A DNA stretch of 64,000 nt from Acinetobacter courvalinii. Its GTDB lineage: Bacteria; Pseudomonadota; Gammaproteobacteria; Pseudomonadales; Moraxellaceae. Positions 49,861 to 59,365 of the stretch are shown here, in pieces (the stretch's first letter is position 1; every line of letters starts with the position of its first letter). The stretch spans positions 1,752,739 through 1,816,738 of the forward strand of contig NZ_BMDA01000001.1 in assembly GCF_014635545.1 (NCBI RefSeq). The letters are read 5' to 3'. The notes under the pieces were generated by a model. That model had not been told where the DNA came from, did not search any database, and was given only the letters and a program-made list of their open reading frames with translations. A program made the translations under genes and the position numbers.

Positions 49861-50856
49861 ATGCAAGATCGTCTTATTAGCGGAACAGAAAAACCTGAAG
49901 ATCATTTTGATCGTGCCATTCGCCCTACGTCTTTGGCTGATTATATCGGTCAACCTGTGGTGCGTGAGCAAATGGAAATCTTCATTGGCGCGGCCCGTGG
50001 TCGTGGTGAGGCACTTGATCATACTCTGATCTTTGGCCCACCAGGCTTGGGTAAAACCACCTTGGCGAATATTATCGCGCGTGAAATGGGCGGTAATTTA
50101 AAATCGACTTCTGGTCCAGTGTTAGAGCGTGCTGGCGATTTGGCTGCCATGCTGACCAATCTGGAAGAAGGTGATGTTCTGTTTATTGACGAAATCCATC
50201 GTCTTTCACCCGTGATTGAAGAAATTCTGTATCCGGCGATGGAAGATTATCAGCTGGATATCATGATCGGTGAAGGCCCTGCTGCCCGCTCAATCAAGCT
50301 CGATCTACCTGCGTTTACTTTAGTTGCAGCTACAACACGTGCAGGTCTACTCACTTCGCCGTTACGTGACCGTTTTGGGATTGTGCAACGCTTAGAGTTC
50401 TATTCAGTTGAGGATTTGACCCATATCGTGACACGTTCTGCCAATCTGATGGACGTGCCGATTACCCACGAGGGTTCAACCGAAATCGCCCGCCGTGCAC
50501 GCGGCACTCCACGTATTGCCAACCGTTTATTACGTCGTGTTCGTGACTATGCCCAAGTCAAAGGCACAGGTGAAGTGACTCAAGACATGGCACAACGTGC
50601 TTTAGACATGCTCAATGTCGATAAAGCAGGTTTAGATACGCTCGATCGACGTTATCTCAGTATGTTGCTGGAACGTTTTGAAGGTCGACCAACTGGTGTG
50701 GAAGCTTTAGCCGCAGCGATGGCAGAAGACAGTGGAACGCTGGAAGATGTGATTGAACCGTATTTAATTCAGCAAGGATATGTGATGCGGACGGCACGCG
50801 GTCGTATTGCAACCAATATGGCGTATTTACAATTTGGTATGACGCCACCTGAGTAA
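49861..50856 (+). CDS. ruvB: Holliday junction helicase ATPase RuvB
   Basis: Hexameric AAA+ motor for branch migration. 331 aa: Walker [13 protein letters not shown], Walker [11 protein letters not shown], sensor-1 VAATTRAG, sensor 2/Arg finger region [17 protein letters not shown] and the C-terminal winged helix ending [13 protein letters not shown]. Seven bases after ruvA. Confidence 0.97.
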   Translation: MQDRLISGTEKPEDHFDRAIRPTSLADYIGQPVVREQMEIFIGAARGRGEALDHTLIFGPPGLGKTTLANIIAREMGGNLKSTSGPVLERAGDLAAMLTNLEEGDVLFIDEIHRLSPVIEEILYPAMEDYQLDIMIGEGPAARSIKLDLPAFTLVAATTRAGLLTSPLRDRFGIVQRLEFYSVEDLTHIVTRSANLMDVPITHEGSTEIARRARGTPRIANRLLRRVRDYAQVKGTGEVTQDMAQRALDMLNVDKAGLDTLDRRYLSMLLERFEGRPTGVEALAAAMAEDSGTLEDVIEPYLIQQGYVMRTARGRIATNMAYLQFGMTPPE

Positions 50857-50947
50857 TATAAATATTTTCAATTAAACCCTTCATATAATGAGATGATTGG
50901 AATAGCATATCCATGATTTTAATCATCTCATTATTTTTAGGGTAAAA

Positions 50948-51856
50948 ATGAAAATTAAAACTTTAACTGCCGTATTTGTGAGTAGTTTATTTCTAGCAGC
51001 CTGTGGGGGCGGAAATGATAATGCAGATAATAGCAATTCATTTCAAGGAAAAGAAAAACTAGATTATAGCAAACCAGAAAATCTTGAAATAATTTATGCA
51101 CCCATTATCAATTTATCAAGCATTAATGGAAATCAGCTGATTGATACCATCACGCTTGCTGAATCTGTTTTTTATTTAATACAAGGCGGAGAACAATCCG
51201 GCTATAAGGCATCTTGCCGTAACAAAGGCGGTAGTTTCAGCAAAGATCGCCAAAGTGTTACCCTCAATAAATGTGAACTCCAATTTACAAAAGATGGAAT
51301 TACACAGCCTATCTTTGAGGAACCCATGTTTTTATCTGGAAAGATTAATACTCAGGGTTATTGGGTAGAGAATAACTTTAAAATTGATACGACACTCACT
51401 CAGTTTAAAGTAGAAATGGACAACGAAACAACCACCTATAGCGGTAGCAAAAGTAGCCTGTCTTATTTCCCTGATTCACGTCCATTTAAATATGACATCA
51501 GTAAAATCGATTTTACTTGGACCGATAAAAACTATACAGAAATTTATAAACTCACTAACTATAGTTTTGAACCTTGGCCTGCCGGATCTATCACCAAAGG
51601 AAGCTTAACCGGAATATCGAATAACAAAGAATTCTCGGTGAATTTTAACAATCAAATCAAATTTGGAAGTGTTGAGGATGCACTGGCTTTTTATCCAAGT
51701 TTTGCTGAAATTGTAATTGAGGATAGTAGCAACCGTAGAAATTCTATTACCATTACCAGAACCACTGATTATAAAGCTTTAATGCGTGCCTATTCTAACG
51801 GTTCAAGCGTAACTGGCTTTCCTAAAGTTGTAGACTGGCAAGATTTAAATTATTAG
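50948..51856 (+). CDS. Putative lipoprotein, 302 aa
   Basis: Signal peptide ending in LAAC with the lipid-modified Cys at 19, then GGGNDNADNSNS, a flexible linker of surface lipoproteins. The remainder is beta-rich with Asn/Ser/Thr and no recognised motif. No match to named families. A clear terminator follows. Preceded by a 91-base gap after ruvB, so probably a separate unit. Confidence 0.75.
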   Translation: MKIKTLTAVFVSSLFLAACGGGNDNADNSNSFQGKEKLDYSKPENLEIIYAPIINLSSINGNQLIDTITLAESVFYLIQGGEQSGYKASCRNKGGSFSKDRQSVTLNKCELQFTKDGITQPIFEEPMFLSGKINTQGYWVENNFKIDTTLTQFKVEMDNETTTYSGSKSSLSYFPDSRPFKYDISKIDFTWTDKNYTEIYKLTNYSFEPWPAGSITKGSLTGISNNKEFSVNFNNQIKFGSVEDALAFYPSFAEIVIEDSSNRRNSITITRTTDYKALMRAYSNGSSVTGFPKVVDWQDLNY

Positions 51857-51860
51857 AAAA

Positions 51861-51888
51861 AGACCCTCCTCGGAGGGCTTCTTTTTTA
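51861..51888 (+). terminator. Intrinsic terminator after the lipoprotein gene
   Basis: CCCTCC (51864-51869) and GGAGGG (51872-51877), 2-base loop, then a T-rich run. Confidence 0.75.
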
Positions 51889-51988
51889 TCAAGTTCAACA
51901 ATATGTTATTTATTACTATTTCCATCTTCGAATTGACCCCCTATCATTCCCTGATTGCTGCCGACTGAGCATGGAAATAGGTAAAAAC

Positions 51989-52396
51989 ATGGCTAATCAT
52001 TTTGAATTTAAAATTCGCGTTTACATCGAAGATACAGATGCAGGTGGTATCGTCTATCACGCCAACCATATCCGTTTTATGGAACGTGCGCGCACTGAAT
52101 GGTTACGTGCTGCGGGTGTAGATCATTACTGGCATCAACAAGATTACAACTTTGTAGTGCACCAGATTCAGGTCAAATATGTACGACCTATATTAATGGA
52201 TGATTTAATTACCGTTACAGCACGTGTTATTTCGTGTAAAGCCGCATCATTTGTGTTGCAACAAAATATTTATCGTGGTGAAATCTTGCTGGCTTCAGGT
52301 GAGGTTGTGTTGGCATGTTTAAACAAAGAGTTAATGCCACGTCGACTTCCTGATGAAATTCGTGACCTGATTCAAAAAGAATTGGCACAGGACTAA
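51989..52396 (+). CDS. ybgC: Tol-Pal associated acyl-CoA thioesterase YbgC
   Basis: Hot-dog-fold thioesterase (135 aa) with the active-site Asp in EDTDAGGIVYHANHIRFMERARTEWLR. First gene of the classic ybgC-tolQRAB-pal cluster, 24 bases before tolQ. I use ATG 51989, preceded by TAGGT; ATG 51971 would add six residues. Family members act on acyl-CoA or acyl-ACP. Confidence 0.93.
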   Translation: MANHFEFKIRVYIEDTDAGGIVYHANHIRFMERARTEWLRAAGVDHYWHQQDYNFVVHQIQVKYVRPILMDDLITVTARVISCKAASFVLQQNIYRGEILLASGEVVLACLNKELMPRRLPDEIRDLIQKELAQD

Positions 52397-52420
52397 AATA
52401 AACTTTCGGCACAGTAACTT

Positions 52421-53119
52421 ATGGCAACTAATTTAGAATCTTCTCTACACATCTCCGACCTTATTTTACAAGCAAGTCCTGTTGTACAGCTGGTCATGCT
52501 AATCTTATTACTTGCTTCGATTTATAGCTGGTATCTGATTGCAAAATTACATATGGGCTTCAAAAAAGCAGGACAAGATGATGAGCATTTTCAAAAGATG
52601 TTCTGGTCAGGTGCCGAATTAAATACCCTTTATAACAATGCTCAACTCAACTCTAAACGTCGTGGTTTGGAAGATATCTTCTATCAAGGGTTGGGTGAGT
52701 TTTTTAAATTACAAAAACGTAAAGCAGATACCAACCAGACTATCGAAGGAACTGAACGTATCCTTCGTGTCGGTTTAAGCCGTGATCAAGGTGGTTTGGA
52801 GCAAGGTTTAGGTGCGTTGGCAAGCATTGGTTCGGTTGCACCTTATATCGGTTTATTCGGTACTGTCTGGGGTATCATGAATGCCTTCATCGGTCTGGCT
52901 GCAGTTGATCAAGTCACTTTAGCCACCGTTGCACCGGGTATTGCCGAGGCCCTTATCGCTACCGCAATCGGCTTATTTGCAGCCATTCCAGCGGTACTTG
53001 CGTTTAACCACTATACCGCCAAAGGTGAATCAATCTATTCAGACCGTGCCTTATTTGCAGAAGAAATGGTTGCTCTTTTACAGCGTCAAGCAATTGGAAC
53101 GACACAGGAAGATGCATAA
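52421..53119 (+). CDS. tolQ: Tol-Pal system proton channel subunit TolQ
   Basis: Inner-membrane MotA/ExbB-type protein that with TolR uses the proton gradient to energise TolA. 232 aa, three membrane segments (about 16-40, 130-152, 170-195), with the conserved GLFGTVWGIMNAF motif and GIAEALIATAIGLFAAIPAV. Confidence 0.96.
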   Translation: MATNLESSLHISDLILQASPVVQLVMLILLLASIYSWYLIAKLHMGFKKAGQDDEHFQKMFWSGAELNTLYNNAQLNSKRRGLEDIFYQGLGEFFKLQKRKADTNQTIEGTERILRVGLSRDQGGLEQGLGALASIGSVAPYIGLFGTVWGIMNAFIGLAAVDQVTLATVAPGIAEALIATAIGLFAAIPAVLAFNHYTAKGESIYSDRALFAEEMVALLQRQAIGTTQEDA

Positions 53120-53571
53120 TGGCGATTCAACGATCTGGACGTTTTGAGCGGATTAAGAAACCACTAAAAAGCGATATGAACGTGGTTCCTTATATCGACG
53201 TCATGTTGGTGCTACTGGTTATTTTTATGGTGACCGCACCCATGATTACCAGTGGTATCAAAGTGGATTTACCTCAAGCCAATAACCATCCAATTGAATC
53301 TAAAGACATGCCAGCAATGGTCACGATTGGTAAAGATGGTGATATCTTTTTGCAATATCAAGAACACAAAGGCAGCGAACCGCTATCACTTGCCCAGCTT
53401 GAAACCCTTTTAAGTGAGGCACAAACTCAAGCCGAGCAAGAAAATAAGCAACTGACTGTTCTGGTGAATGGTGATAAATCTCGTCCTTATGGTGAAGTGG
53501 TTTCACTGATGGCGAGTCTACAAGAAGCCGGCCTAACTCAAGTTGGCTTACTGACTGAGCCGTTAAAATAA
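53119..53571 (+). CDS. tolR: Tol-Pal system protein TolR
   Basis: ExbD-type partner of TolQ. 150 aa; one N-terminal membrane helix with the proton-conducting Asp in NVVPYIDVMLVLLVIFMV, then a periplasmic domain. Overlaps the tolQ stop by one base (TAATG). Confidence 0.96.
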   Translation: MAIQRSGRFERIKKPLKSDMNVVPYIDVMLVLLVIFMVTAPMITSGIKVDLPQANNHPIESKDMPAMVTIGKDGDIFLQYQEHKGSEPLSLAQLETLLSEAQTQAEQENKQLTVLVNGDKSRPYGEVVSLMASLQEAGLTQVGLLTEPLK

Positions 53572-53574
53572 GCT

Positions 53575-55026
53575 ATGAAAAAATTTCAAGAGCCGCCTTT
53601 TAAACAAAATGCGATTGCACTGGGTTTCACACTCGGTGTGCATGCAATCGCGATTGTTGGCTTACTGTTTTTAGGCTTGAGTAAAGCACCAGAAGAGCCT
53701 AAAAAACTCACCACTATTTTGGTGAAGCCAGAAGATTTACCTTCATCGCTACAACAGCCTGAACAACAGGTCACGGCTGACAAACAGGCACCAGAAGTGG
53801 TCAGTCCGAATGTAGATCCGACCCTACCTGAAAATATTCCTGTAGCCCCTCCACCACCAACGGCTCAACAACTTGCAGCCGAGAAGCAAAAGGCAGCACA
53901 AGCACAGCAGGCAAAATTAGCTGAACAAAAACGTAAAGCTGAAGAAGCTGCTCGCGCTCAGCAAGAGGAACAACAACGTAAACTTGCAGAAGCACAAGCA
54001 CAAAAACAACGTGCAGATGTTGAAGCAAAACGTCAGGCCGATACGAAAGCAAAAAATGAAGCTGAAGCAAAACGCCAAGCCGATGCAAAAGCTAAAAATG
54101 AAGCTGAAGCAAAACGCAGAGCTGAACAAAATGCGAAAGCTGAAGCAGATGCTAAAGCTCGTCAGAAAGCAGAGCAAGATGCCAAGTTAAAACAGCAGAA
54201 AGCGGCTGAAAATGCCAAGCTTCAAGCTCAGCAGGACGCGAAACGTAAAGCTGAGGCAGATGCCAAACGCAAGGCCGACGCAGATGCAAAAGCCAAAGCG
54301 GATGCAGATGCTAAACGCAAAGCTGATACAGATGCGAAACGTAAAGCGGATGCAGATGCGAAACGCAAAGCTGACGCGGATGCCAAACGCAAAGCCGATG
54401 CAGATGCGAAACGTAAAGCAGATGCCGATGCGAAAGCAAAAGCTGACGCAGATGCCAAACGCAAAGCTGACGCAGATGCCAAACGCAAAGCTGATGCCGA
54501 TGCAAAAGCTGACGCAGATGCCAAACGCAAAGCTGATGCAGACGCGAAACGTAAAGCGGATGCCGATGCCAAACGTAAGGCTGATGCAGATGCCAAAGCG
54601 AAAGCTGACGCGGATGCCAAACGCAAGGCCGATGCCGATGCAAAAGCCAAAGCTGAGGCAGACGCGAAACGTAAAGCTGAGGCAGAAGCCGACGCAAAAG
54701 CCGCTGCTGCTAAAAAAGCGGAACAGGATGCAGCTCAGAAAAAAGCCGATGCAAAACGCATCGCCTCAACAGCTAAACGGGATTTTGAACAAAAAATCTA
54801 TCGTGCATGGAATATGCCTGCTGGTTCATCAGGTCAGCGTGCCAGTGCACGTGTTACCTTGAGCGATAGCGGTGCTGTATTATCAGTTGTTGTTTCTGCA
54901 AGCGATCCAGACGTGAAAGCAAGTGTAGAAGCTGCAGTTCGTGCTGCTGCACCTTATCCAATGCCAGATGATCCTGTTGCACGCCGTGAGGCAAGAAGCT
55001 TTACTTCAAGTTTTACTGCAAAATAG
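53575..55026 (+). CDS. tolA: Tol-Pal system protein TolA
   Basis: Spans the periplasm, linking TolQR to Pal/TolB. 483 aa: N-terminal membrane anchor (about 13-32), Pro-rich stretch, long Ala/Lys/Asp/Glu helical domain II (about 95-390) built of short degenerate units such as DAKRKADA, and a C-terminal domain III (about 395-483) with a YRAWNMPAGSSGQRASARV-type region. The repeats are also the source of long false frames on other strands. Confidence 0.95.
   Translation: MKKFQEPPFKQNAIALGFTLGVHAIAIVGLLFLGLSKAPEEPKKLTTILVKPEDLPSSLQQPEQQVTADKQAPEVVSPNVDPTLPENIPVAPPPPTAQQLAAEKQKAAQAQQAKLAEQKRKAEEAARAQQEEQQRKLAEAQAQKQRADVEAKRQADTKAKNEAEAKRQADAKAKNEAEAKRRAEQNAKAEADAKARQKAEQDAKLKQQKAAENAKLQAQQDAKRKAEADAKRKADADAKAKADADAKRKADTDAKRKADADAKRKADADAKRKADADAKRKADADAKAKADADAKRKADADAKRKADADAKADADAKRKADADAKRKADADAKRKADADAKAKADADAKRKADADAKAKAEADAKRKAEAEADAKAAAAKKAEQDAAQKKADAKRIASTAKRDFEQKIYRAWNMPAGSSGQRASARVTLSDSGAVLSVVVSASDPDVKASVEAAVRAAAPYPMPDDPVARREARSFTSSFTAK
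54220..54700 (+). repeat. Degenerate tandem repeat inside tolA
   Basis: Units of about 24 bases encoding variants of ADAKRKAD repeat many times with synonymous changes (GCA/GCC/GCG, AAA/AAG, GAT/GAC). Copy number can vary by recombination or slippage while keeping frame, and helix length would change. Confidence 0.85.
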
Positions 55027-55041
55027 TAATGAATAGTTAAC

Positions 55042-55074
55042 GTTATAGGCTTTTAATAGCACAAAGCCTATAAC
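55042..55074 (+). promoter_or_regulatory. Perfect 12-bp hairpin between tolA and tolB
   Basis: GTTATAGGCTTT (55042-55053) and AAAGCCTATAAC (55063-55074) with a 9-base loop. No T-run follows, so it may partly attenuate or stabilise mRNA between tolA and tolB instead of ending transcription. Confidence 0.6.
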
Positions 55075-55124
55075 TGTGTTAAATAATCAACAGCCACAAA
55101 AATACGACGCAAGTAATTGTAACT

Positions 55125-56408
55125 ATGGACAAGACTCGTAAACACCTCCTCTCTTTAGCAGTTTTCGCTGCAATTAGCACAGTTGTTCCTACTGCAACTT
55201 TTGCTCAATTACATCTAGAAATTGCTAAAGCACCTGAACAAGCACCCAAAATCGCGATCATTCCATTTGCCAATGACAATGCGATCTATCCAATTGTGGA
55301 AAGCGACTTGAATCGTTCAGGCCGTTTTACCAGTGCATCTCAGAACCTACCTGCAACTGCCAGCCTTAATCAGGTACAGGCAGGCGATTGGCAAACTGCG
55401 GGTGTGCCTTATGTTGTCGTGGGCCAAATGAAGGCTGTGGATGCCAATACATTTGAAATTCACTACCAGTTGTATGACGTACAAAAACAACAATATCTAT
55501 TGAATGAAGTCCTGACTGTACCCCGTTCACGTGTGCGTCAGGCAGGCCATCTGATCAGTGATACGATTTATCAGGCCTTAACCGGTATCGCAGGTGACTT
55601 TAGCGGTCGTATTGCCTATGTATTACGTAATCAGGCGACTCCTGCACAACGTTATACCTTGCAAATTGCAGATACGGATGGCGAACAACCTAAAACAGTT
55701 CTGTCATCACGTGATCCGATCCTTTCTCCGGCCTGGACACCTGATGCCAAGAAAATTGCCTATGTGTCTTTTGAAACCAAACGACCTGCAATTTATCTAC
55801 AGGACTTAGCGACTGGCCAGCGCGAAGTGCTAGCCAGCTTCCGTGGTTTAAACGGTGCACCGAGTTTCTCGCCAGATGGTAAATCAATGCTATTTACTGC
55901 ATCGATGCACGGCAACCCTGAAGTCTATCAAATGGATTTAAGTACCCGCCAAGTACAACGCATGACCAATGATTCTGCGATTGATACTGAAGCGCGTTAT
56001 TCGCCAGATGGCAAATCCTTCATCTTTACCTCGGATCGCGGCGGTTCACCACAGATTTACCGCTATAGCTTTGATGACAGTTCAGTCAAGCGTCTTACCT
56101 TTAAAGGTGCATTCAATGCGCGCGGTACCTTAAGCGCAGACGGTAAAAAGATTGCCCTGGTGCATCGTCCAAGTGGCAGTAACTACAAAGTTGCGATTCA
56201 GGATATTAATACAGGCATCACCAATATTCTCACGCCAACCAGTTTAGATGAATCACCAAGCTTCTCGCCAAATGGTCAAATGGTGGTTTACGCGACGCGT
56301 GAAGGAAATCGTGGTCTTTTATCAGTCATGTCTACTGATGGTCGTTTCCGCATGAATTTACCAAGCGAACAAGGTGAAGTTCGTGAACCTGCTTGGGCAC
56401 CAAAATAA
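55125..56408 (+). CDS. tolB: Tol-Pal system beta-propeller protein TolB
   Basis: Periplasmic partner of Pal and TolA. 427 aa with a signal peptide (about 1-27), an N-terminal alpha/beta domain and a six-bladed propeller with repeated SPDGK-type blades (SPAWTPDAKKIAYVSF, PSFSPDGKSMLFTA, ARYSPDGKSFIFTSDRGG). Confidence 0.96.
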   Translation: MDKTRKHLLSLAVFAAISTVVPTATFAQLHLEIAKAPEQAPKIAIIPFANDNAIYPIVESDLNRSGRFTSASQNLPATASLNQVQAGDWQTAGVPYVVVGQMKAVDANTFEIHYQLYDVQKQQYLLNEVLTVPRSRVRQAGHLISDTIYQALTGIAGDFSGRIAYVLRNQATPAQRYTLQIADTDGEQPKTVLSSRDPILSPAWTPDAKKIAYVSFETKRPAIYLQDLATGQREVLASFRGLNGAPSFSPDGKSMLFTASMHGNPEVYQMDLSTRQVQRMTNDSAIDTEARYSPDGKSFIFTSDRGGSPQIYRYSFDDSSVKRLTFKGAFNARGTLSADGKKIALVHRPSGSNYKVAIQDINTGITNILTPTSLDESPSFSPNGQMVVYATREGNRGLLSVMSTDGRFRMNLPSEQGEVREPAWAPK

Positions 56409-56430
56409 ATTTAATTGATTGGAGAATCAT

Positions 56431-56997
56431 ATGAACATTAAATATCTAACGCTGCCACTGATTGCTGCGACACTGGTTTTCACGGGTTGTGCAAGCCGTA
56501 AACCTGCTGCTGAAATTACCACAGGCACAAATCCGAATGGCGCATCATCAGTCAGCACTGACGGTTTAAGTGAAGATGCTGCTTTAAATGCACAAAATCT
56601 TGCTGGCGCATCTTCAAAAGGCGTAACTGCTGCCAATAAAGCATTCTTGGCAAAACGTGTTGTTCACTTCAACTATGACAGCAGTGATTTATCAAACGAA
56701 GATTATCAAACATTACAAGCCCATGCCCAGTTCCTGGTTGCAAATGCGAACTCTCGTGTTGCCCTTACAGGCCATACCGATGAACGCGGTACACGTGAAT
56801 ACAACATGGCACTTGGTGAGCGTCGTGCCAAAGCCGTTGAAAGCTTCTTGATCACCAATGGTGTGAATCCGCAACAGCTTGAAGCAGTTAGTTACGGTAA
56901 AGAATCTCCAGTGAATGCAGGTCATGACGAAGCTGCATGGAAAGAAAACCGCCGCGTAGAAATTAACTACGAAGCAGTTCCACCACTATTAAAATAA
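56431..56997 (+). CDS. pal: Peptidoglycan-associated lipoprotein Pal
   Basis: Outer-membrane lipoprotein that binds peptidoglycan and TolB/TolA. 188 aa: lipobox FTGC near residue 20, linker, then OmpA-like domain with NYDSSDLSNEDYQ, LTGHTDERGTREYNMALGERRA and NRRVEI. GGAG lies 6 bases before ATG 56431; a TTG at 56419 is not needed. Last gene of the tol cluster. Confidence 0.96.
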   Translation: MNIKYLTLPLIAATLVFTGCASRKPAAEITTGTNPNGASSVSTDGLSEDAALNAQNLAGASSKGVTAANKAFLAKRVVHFNYDSSDLSNEDYQTLQAHAQFLVANANSRVALTGHTDERGTREYNMALGERRAKAVESFLITNGVNPQQLEAVSYGKESPVNAGHDEAAWKENRRVEINYEAVPPLLK

Positions 56998-57015
56998 TTG
57001 TGGTTTCGCTGTAAA

Positions 57016-57046
57016 TAAAAATGCTCACTTCATGTGAGCATTTTTA
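57016..57046 (+). terminator. Intrinsic terminator after pal
   Basis: AAAAATGCTCAC and GTGAGCATTTTT form a 12-bp stem with a 5-base loop; reads as a terminator on both strands. Confidence 0.85.
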
Positions 57047-57061
57047 TTTCATTGCTTAAGA

Positions 57062-57241
57062 CTATGATTGAGCGTCAGGCTTATTTTGCATCGACTCAAT
57101 CAAATCATGCTTATTAAACTCTTTATATTCTGGCTTGGCCTCATACTCTTTCCATGCATCCTTCACATTTTCTTTGGAAATCGTATCTAAGTTAATGGGT
57201 TCACTTGGCGTGGGCGTTGCCTCAAAATTCTTGGTTGTCAT
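57062..57241 (-). CDS. Small hypothetical hydrophilic protein
   Basis: 59 aa from ATG 57241, which has GGAGG 7 bases upstream. Very polar, Glu/Lys/Pro-rich (ENVKDAWKEYEAKPEYKEF region), no signal or membrane segment. Divergent from fbp and convergent with pal, with which it shares the terminator. Function unknown. Confidence 0.65.
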   Translation of the reverse strand: MTTKNFEATPTPSEPINLDTISKENVKDAWKEYEAKPEYKEFNKHDLIESMQNKPDAQS

Positions 57242-57418
57242 CTTTAGCCTCCAAACATCCTGTTTAGTATCTATGCAACATAGCATGTAATGGCTTAGTT
57301 GTAATCATAAAAGCAACATAAATAAAGTAAGATAATTTTTATTTTGGGACGATCTCATCTAGAATAGCCACATTCATTTTTATCAATTTTTGACACGGCT
57401 AAATCGGAGCTATTCAAT

Positions 57419-58390
57419 ATGTCAAACCTTACTTTGACCCAATACCTAGAACAACAAAATGGGAATTTGACTCCAGAGTTGGCACAAGTCATTGAAACAA
57501 TTGCAGCAACTTGCCAGACCATTGACCAAGCCTTACAGAAAGGTGCTTTAGCAGGTATTTTAGGCAGCGCGGGCAACGAAAATGTCCAAGGTGAAACCCA
57601 GAAAAAATTAGATGTCATTTCCAATGATTACCTGATTGATGCATTGAAAGTACATCCACAAGTAGGTGGCTTGGCTTCAGAAGAACTGGATGACTTCACC
57701 CCTGCTCAAGAAAACGGTAAATATCTGGTGTTATTTGACCCATTAGACGGTTCAAGCAACATCGACATCAATATGTGTGTCGGTACCATTTTCTCTATCC
57801 TTCCAGCAAAAAATGCAGTCACCCAAGCTGCTGATTTTATGCAGGCAGGGACTGAGCAAGTTGCTGCTGGTTATGTACTTTATGGGCCATCAACCATGCT
57901 CGCCCTGACTGTTGGCGCGGGTGTTGTATTCTTTACTTTTGACCCGAAGACACAAAGCTTCTTATTAACCTCTGAAAAAGTTCAGGTTTCAGCAGATACA
58001 CAAGAATTTGCCATTAACTCGTCTAATCAACGTCATTGGGAAAATCCGGTAAAACGTTATATTGATGAGTTACTTGCGGGTAAAACTTCGGTGCGTGAAA
58101 AAGACTTCAATATGCGTTGGGTTGCATGCATGGTGGGTGACATTCACCGTATCTTATGCCGTGGCGGTATCTTCCTTTATCCATATGACTTGAAAGACCC
58201 TAAAAAAGCAGGTCGTTTACGTTTGATGTATGAAGCAAACCCGATGAGCATGTTGATTGAACAGGCTGGTGGTGCATCTACAACAGGCCGTGTTCGTATT
58301 CTGGATATTCAACCGACCGAACTCCACCAACGTGTTCCAGTGATTATTGGTTCGAAGAATGAAGTTGAACGCGTCACCAGCTATCACTAA
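57419..58390 (+). CDS. fbp: Class 1 fructose-1,6-bisphosphatase
   Basis: Gluconeogenic dephosphorylation of fructose 1,6-bisphosphate. 323 aa with the metal-site motif [13 protein letters not shown], the SEELDDF loop, and the GGIFLYPYD and [15 protein letters not shown] segments of the class 1 enzyme. ATG start. Confidence 0.96.
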   Translation: MSNLTLTQYLEQQNGNLTPELAQVIETIAATCQTIDQALQKGALAGILGSAGNENVQGETQKKLDVISNDYLIDALKVHPQVGGLASEELDDFTPAQENGKYLVLFDPLDGSSNIDINMCVGTIFSILPAKNAVTQAADFMQAGTEQVAAGYVLYGPSTMLALTVGAGVVFFTFDPKTQSFLLTSEKVQVSADTQEFAINSSNQRHWENPVKRYIDELLAGKTSVREKDFNMRWVACMVGDIHRILCRGGIFLYPYDLKDPKKAGRLRLMYEANPMSMLIEQAGGASTTGRVRILDIQPTELHQRVPVIIGSKNEVERVTSYH

Positions 58391-58403
58391 TTAATTTTAT
58401 AAT

Positions 58404-58437
58404 CAGGGCATTATCATCCATTTATAATGCCCTTTTG
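58404..58437 (+). terminator. Intrinsic terminator after fbp
   Basis: GGGCATTAT and ATAATGCCC form a 9-bp stem followed by TTTT. It ends only about 14 bases before the next gene start. Confidence 0.75.
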
Positions 58438-58449
58438 GATGTTTATCTT

Positions 58450-59226
58450 ATGGCAGTTATTTTTCTAGAATCAAAAGACAATGCAAAGATCAAAAATTTG
58501 CGTGGGCTGATCGAGCTGAACAGCGCCCGAAAAAAACATCAGCAAACGGTTCTGGAAGGTACTCATCTTTGCCTGGCTTGGTTACAACAGCAGAAAAAAA
58601 TCTTTTCTCTCTTTACCACTGAACAGGCACTCAATCACCCAGAGTTACAACAGGTGATTGAATTACACCAAGGGCATATTTTTGTCATTAGCGAAGTACT
58701 CTATAAAGATTTGAGTACTCTAGGCACAACCTTGCCCTGCTTGGCCATTATTGATCTGCCAAAAAGCTCAGTGACCATTGATTTTAAAGCAGATACACTG
58801 ATTCTTGAAAATGTTCAGGATCCAGGAAATGTCGGTACACTGTTGCGTTCTGCGGCAGCTGCCAATATTAAACAGGTAATTTGTACGCAAGGCTCGGCTT
58901 CATTATGGTCACCGCGTGTATTACGTGCGGGTATGGGTGCCCACTTCAGTCTGATTTGTTTTGAAAATTTCCAACTCAACGACCTGCTTCCAAAGTTTCA
59001 AATTCCTGTCTTTGTAACCAGCTCACATCGTTCAACCAGTTTATATACCCAAAATTTAACCCAACCTTGTGTATGGATTCTGGGTAATGAAGGTCAAGGT
59101 GCGAGTGACTACGCCCTAGAACATGCTCAGGCGGTTACAATCCCTCAGCCGGGTGGTCAAGAGTCTTTAAATGTTGCAATTGCGGGTTCCGTCTGCTTCT
59201 TTGAAATGGTGCGCCAACGTCAGTAA
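58450..59226 (+). CDS. TrmH/SpoU-family RNA 2'-O-methyltransferase
   Basis: 258 aa with a substrate-binding N-terminal domain and SPOUT motifs: ENVQDPGNVGTLLRSAAAANI (motif 1, about 122-142), WILGNEGQGAS (motif 2) and PQPGGQESLNVAIAGSVCF-type motif 3. Methylates a ribose of rRNA or tRNA; the target site is not readable. I use ATG 58450; a TTG at 58435 is in the terminator stem of fbp. Confidence 0.92.
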   Translation: MAVIFLESKDNAKIKNLRGLIELNSARKKHQQTVLEGTHLCLAWLQQQKKIFSLFTTEQALNHPELQQVIELHQGHIFVISEVLYKDLSTLGTTLPCLAIIDLPKSSVTIDFKADTLILENVQDPGNVGTLLRSAAAANIKQVICTQGSASLWSPRVLRAGMGAHFSLICFENFQLNDLLPKFQIPVFVTSSHRSTSLYTQNLTQPCVWILGNEGQGASDYALEHAQAVTIPQPGGQESLNVAIAGSVCFFEMVRQRQ

Positions 59227-59309
59227 AACGTTATTTTATTTTAAATACGCGTTTTTTACTGGGAAAATCTATTACACTACTAAAAATAATTGCTTAAGTT
59301 GTCAACGCG

Positions 59310-59360
59310 CCCACCATTTTCAACGTTATATGATTAATGAATTGAAATAATAATGGTGGG
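59310..59360 (+). promoter_or_regulatory. Leader hairpin covering the sigma-factor ribosome-binding site
   Basis: CCCACCATT (59310-59318) is fully complementary to AATGGTGGG (59352-59360), which contains the ribosome-binding GGTGGG 5 bases before the ATG at 59366. If formed, the stem hides the site. The 33-base loop is AT-rich. Whether it is used is not known. Confidence 0.5.
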
Positions 59361-59365
59361 TATCC

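Noticed and set aside
54228..54697. Long open frames on the minus strand and other plus frames across tolA
   Set aside because: They are repetitive by-products of the TolA repeats (Ala/Ser or Met/Arg-rich text), with no start signals or domain.
54220..54700. CRISPR-like regular spacing in the tolA repeats
   Set aside because: The units are coding, vary only at synonymous sites and have no unique spacers.
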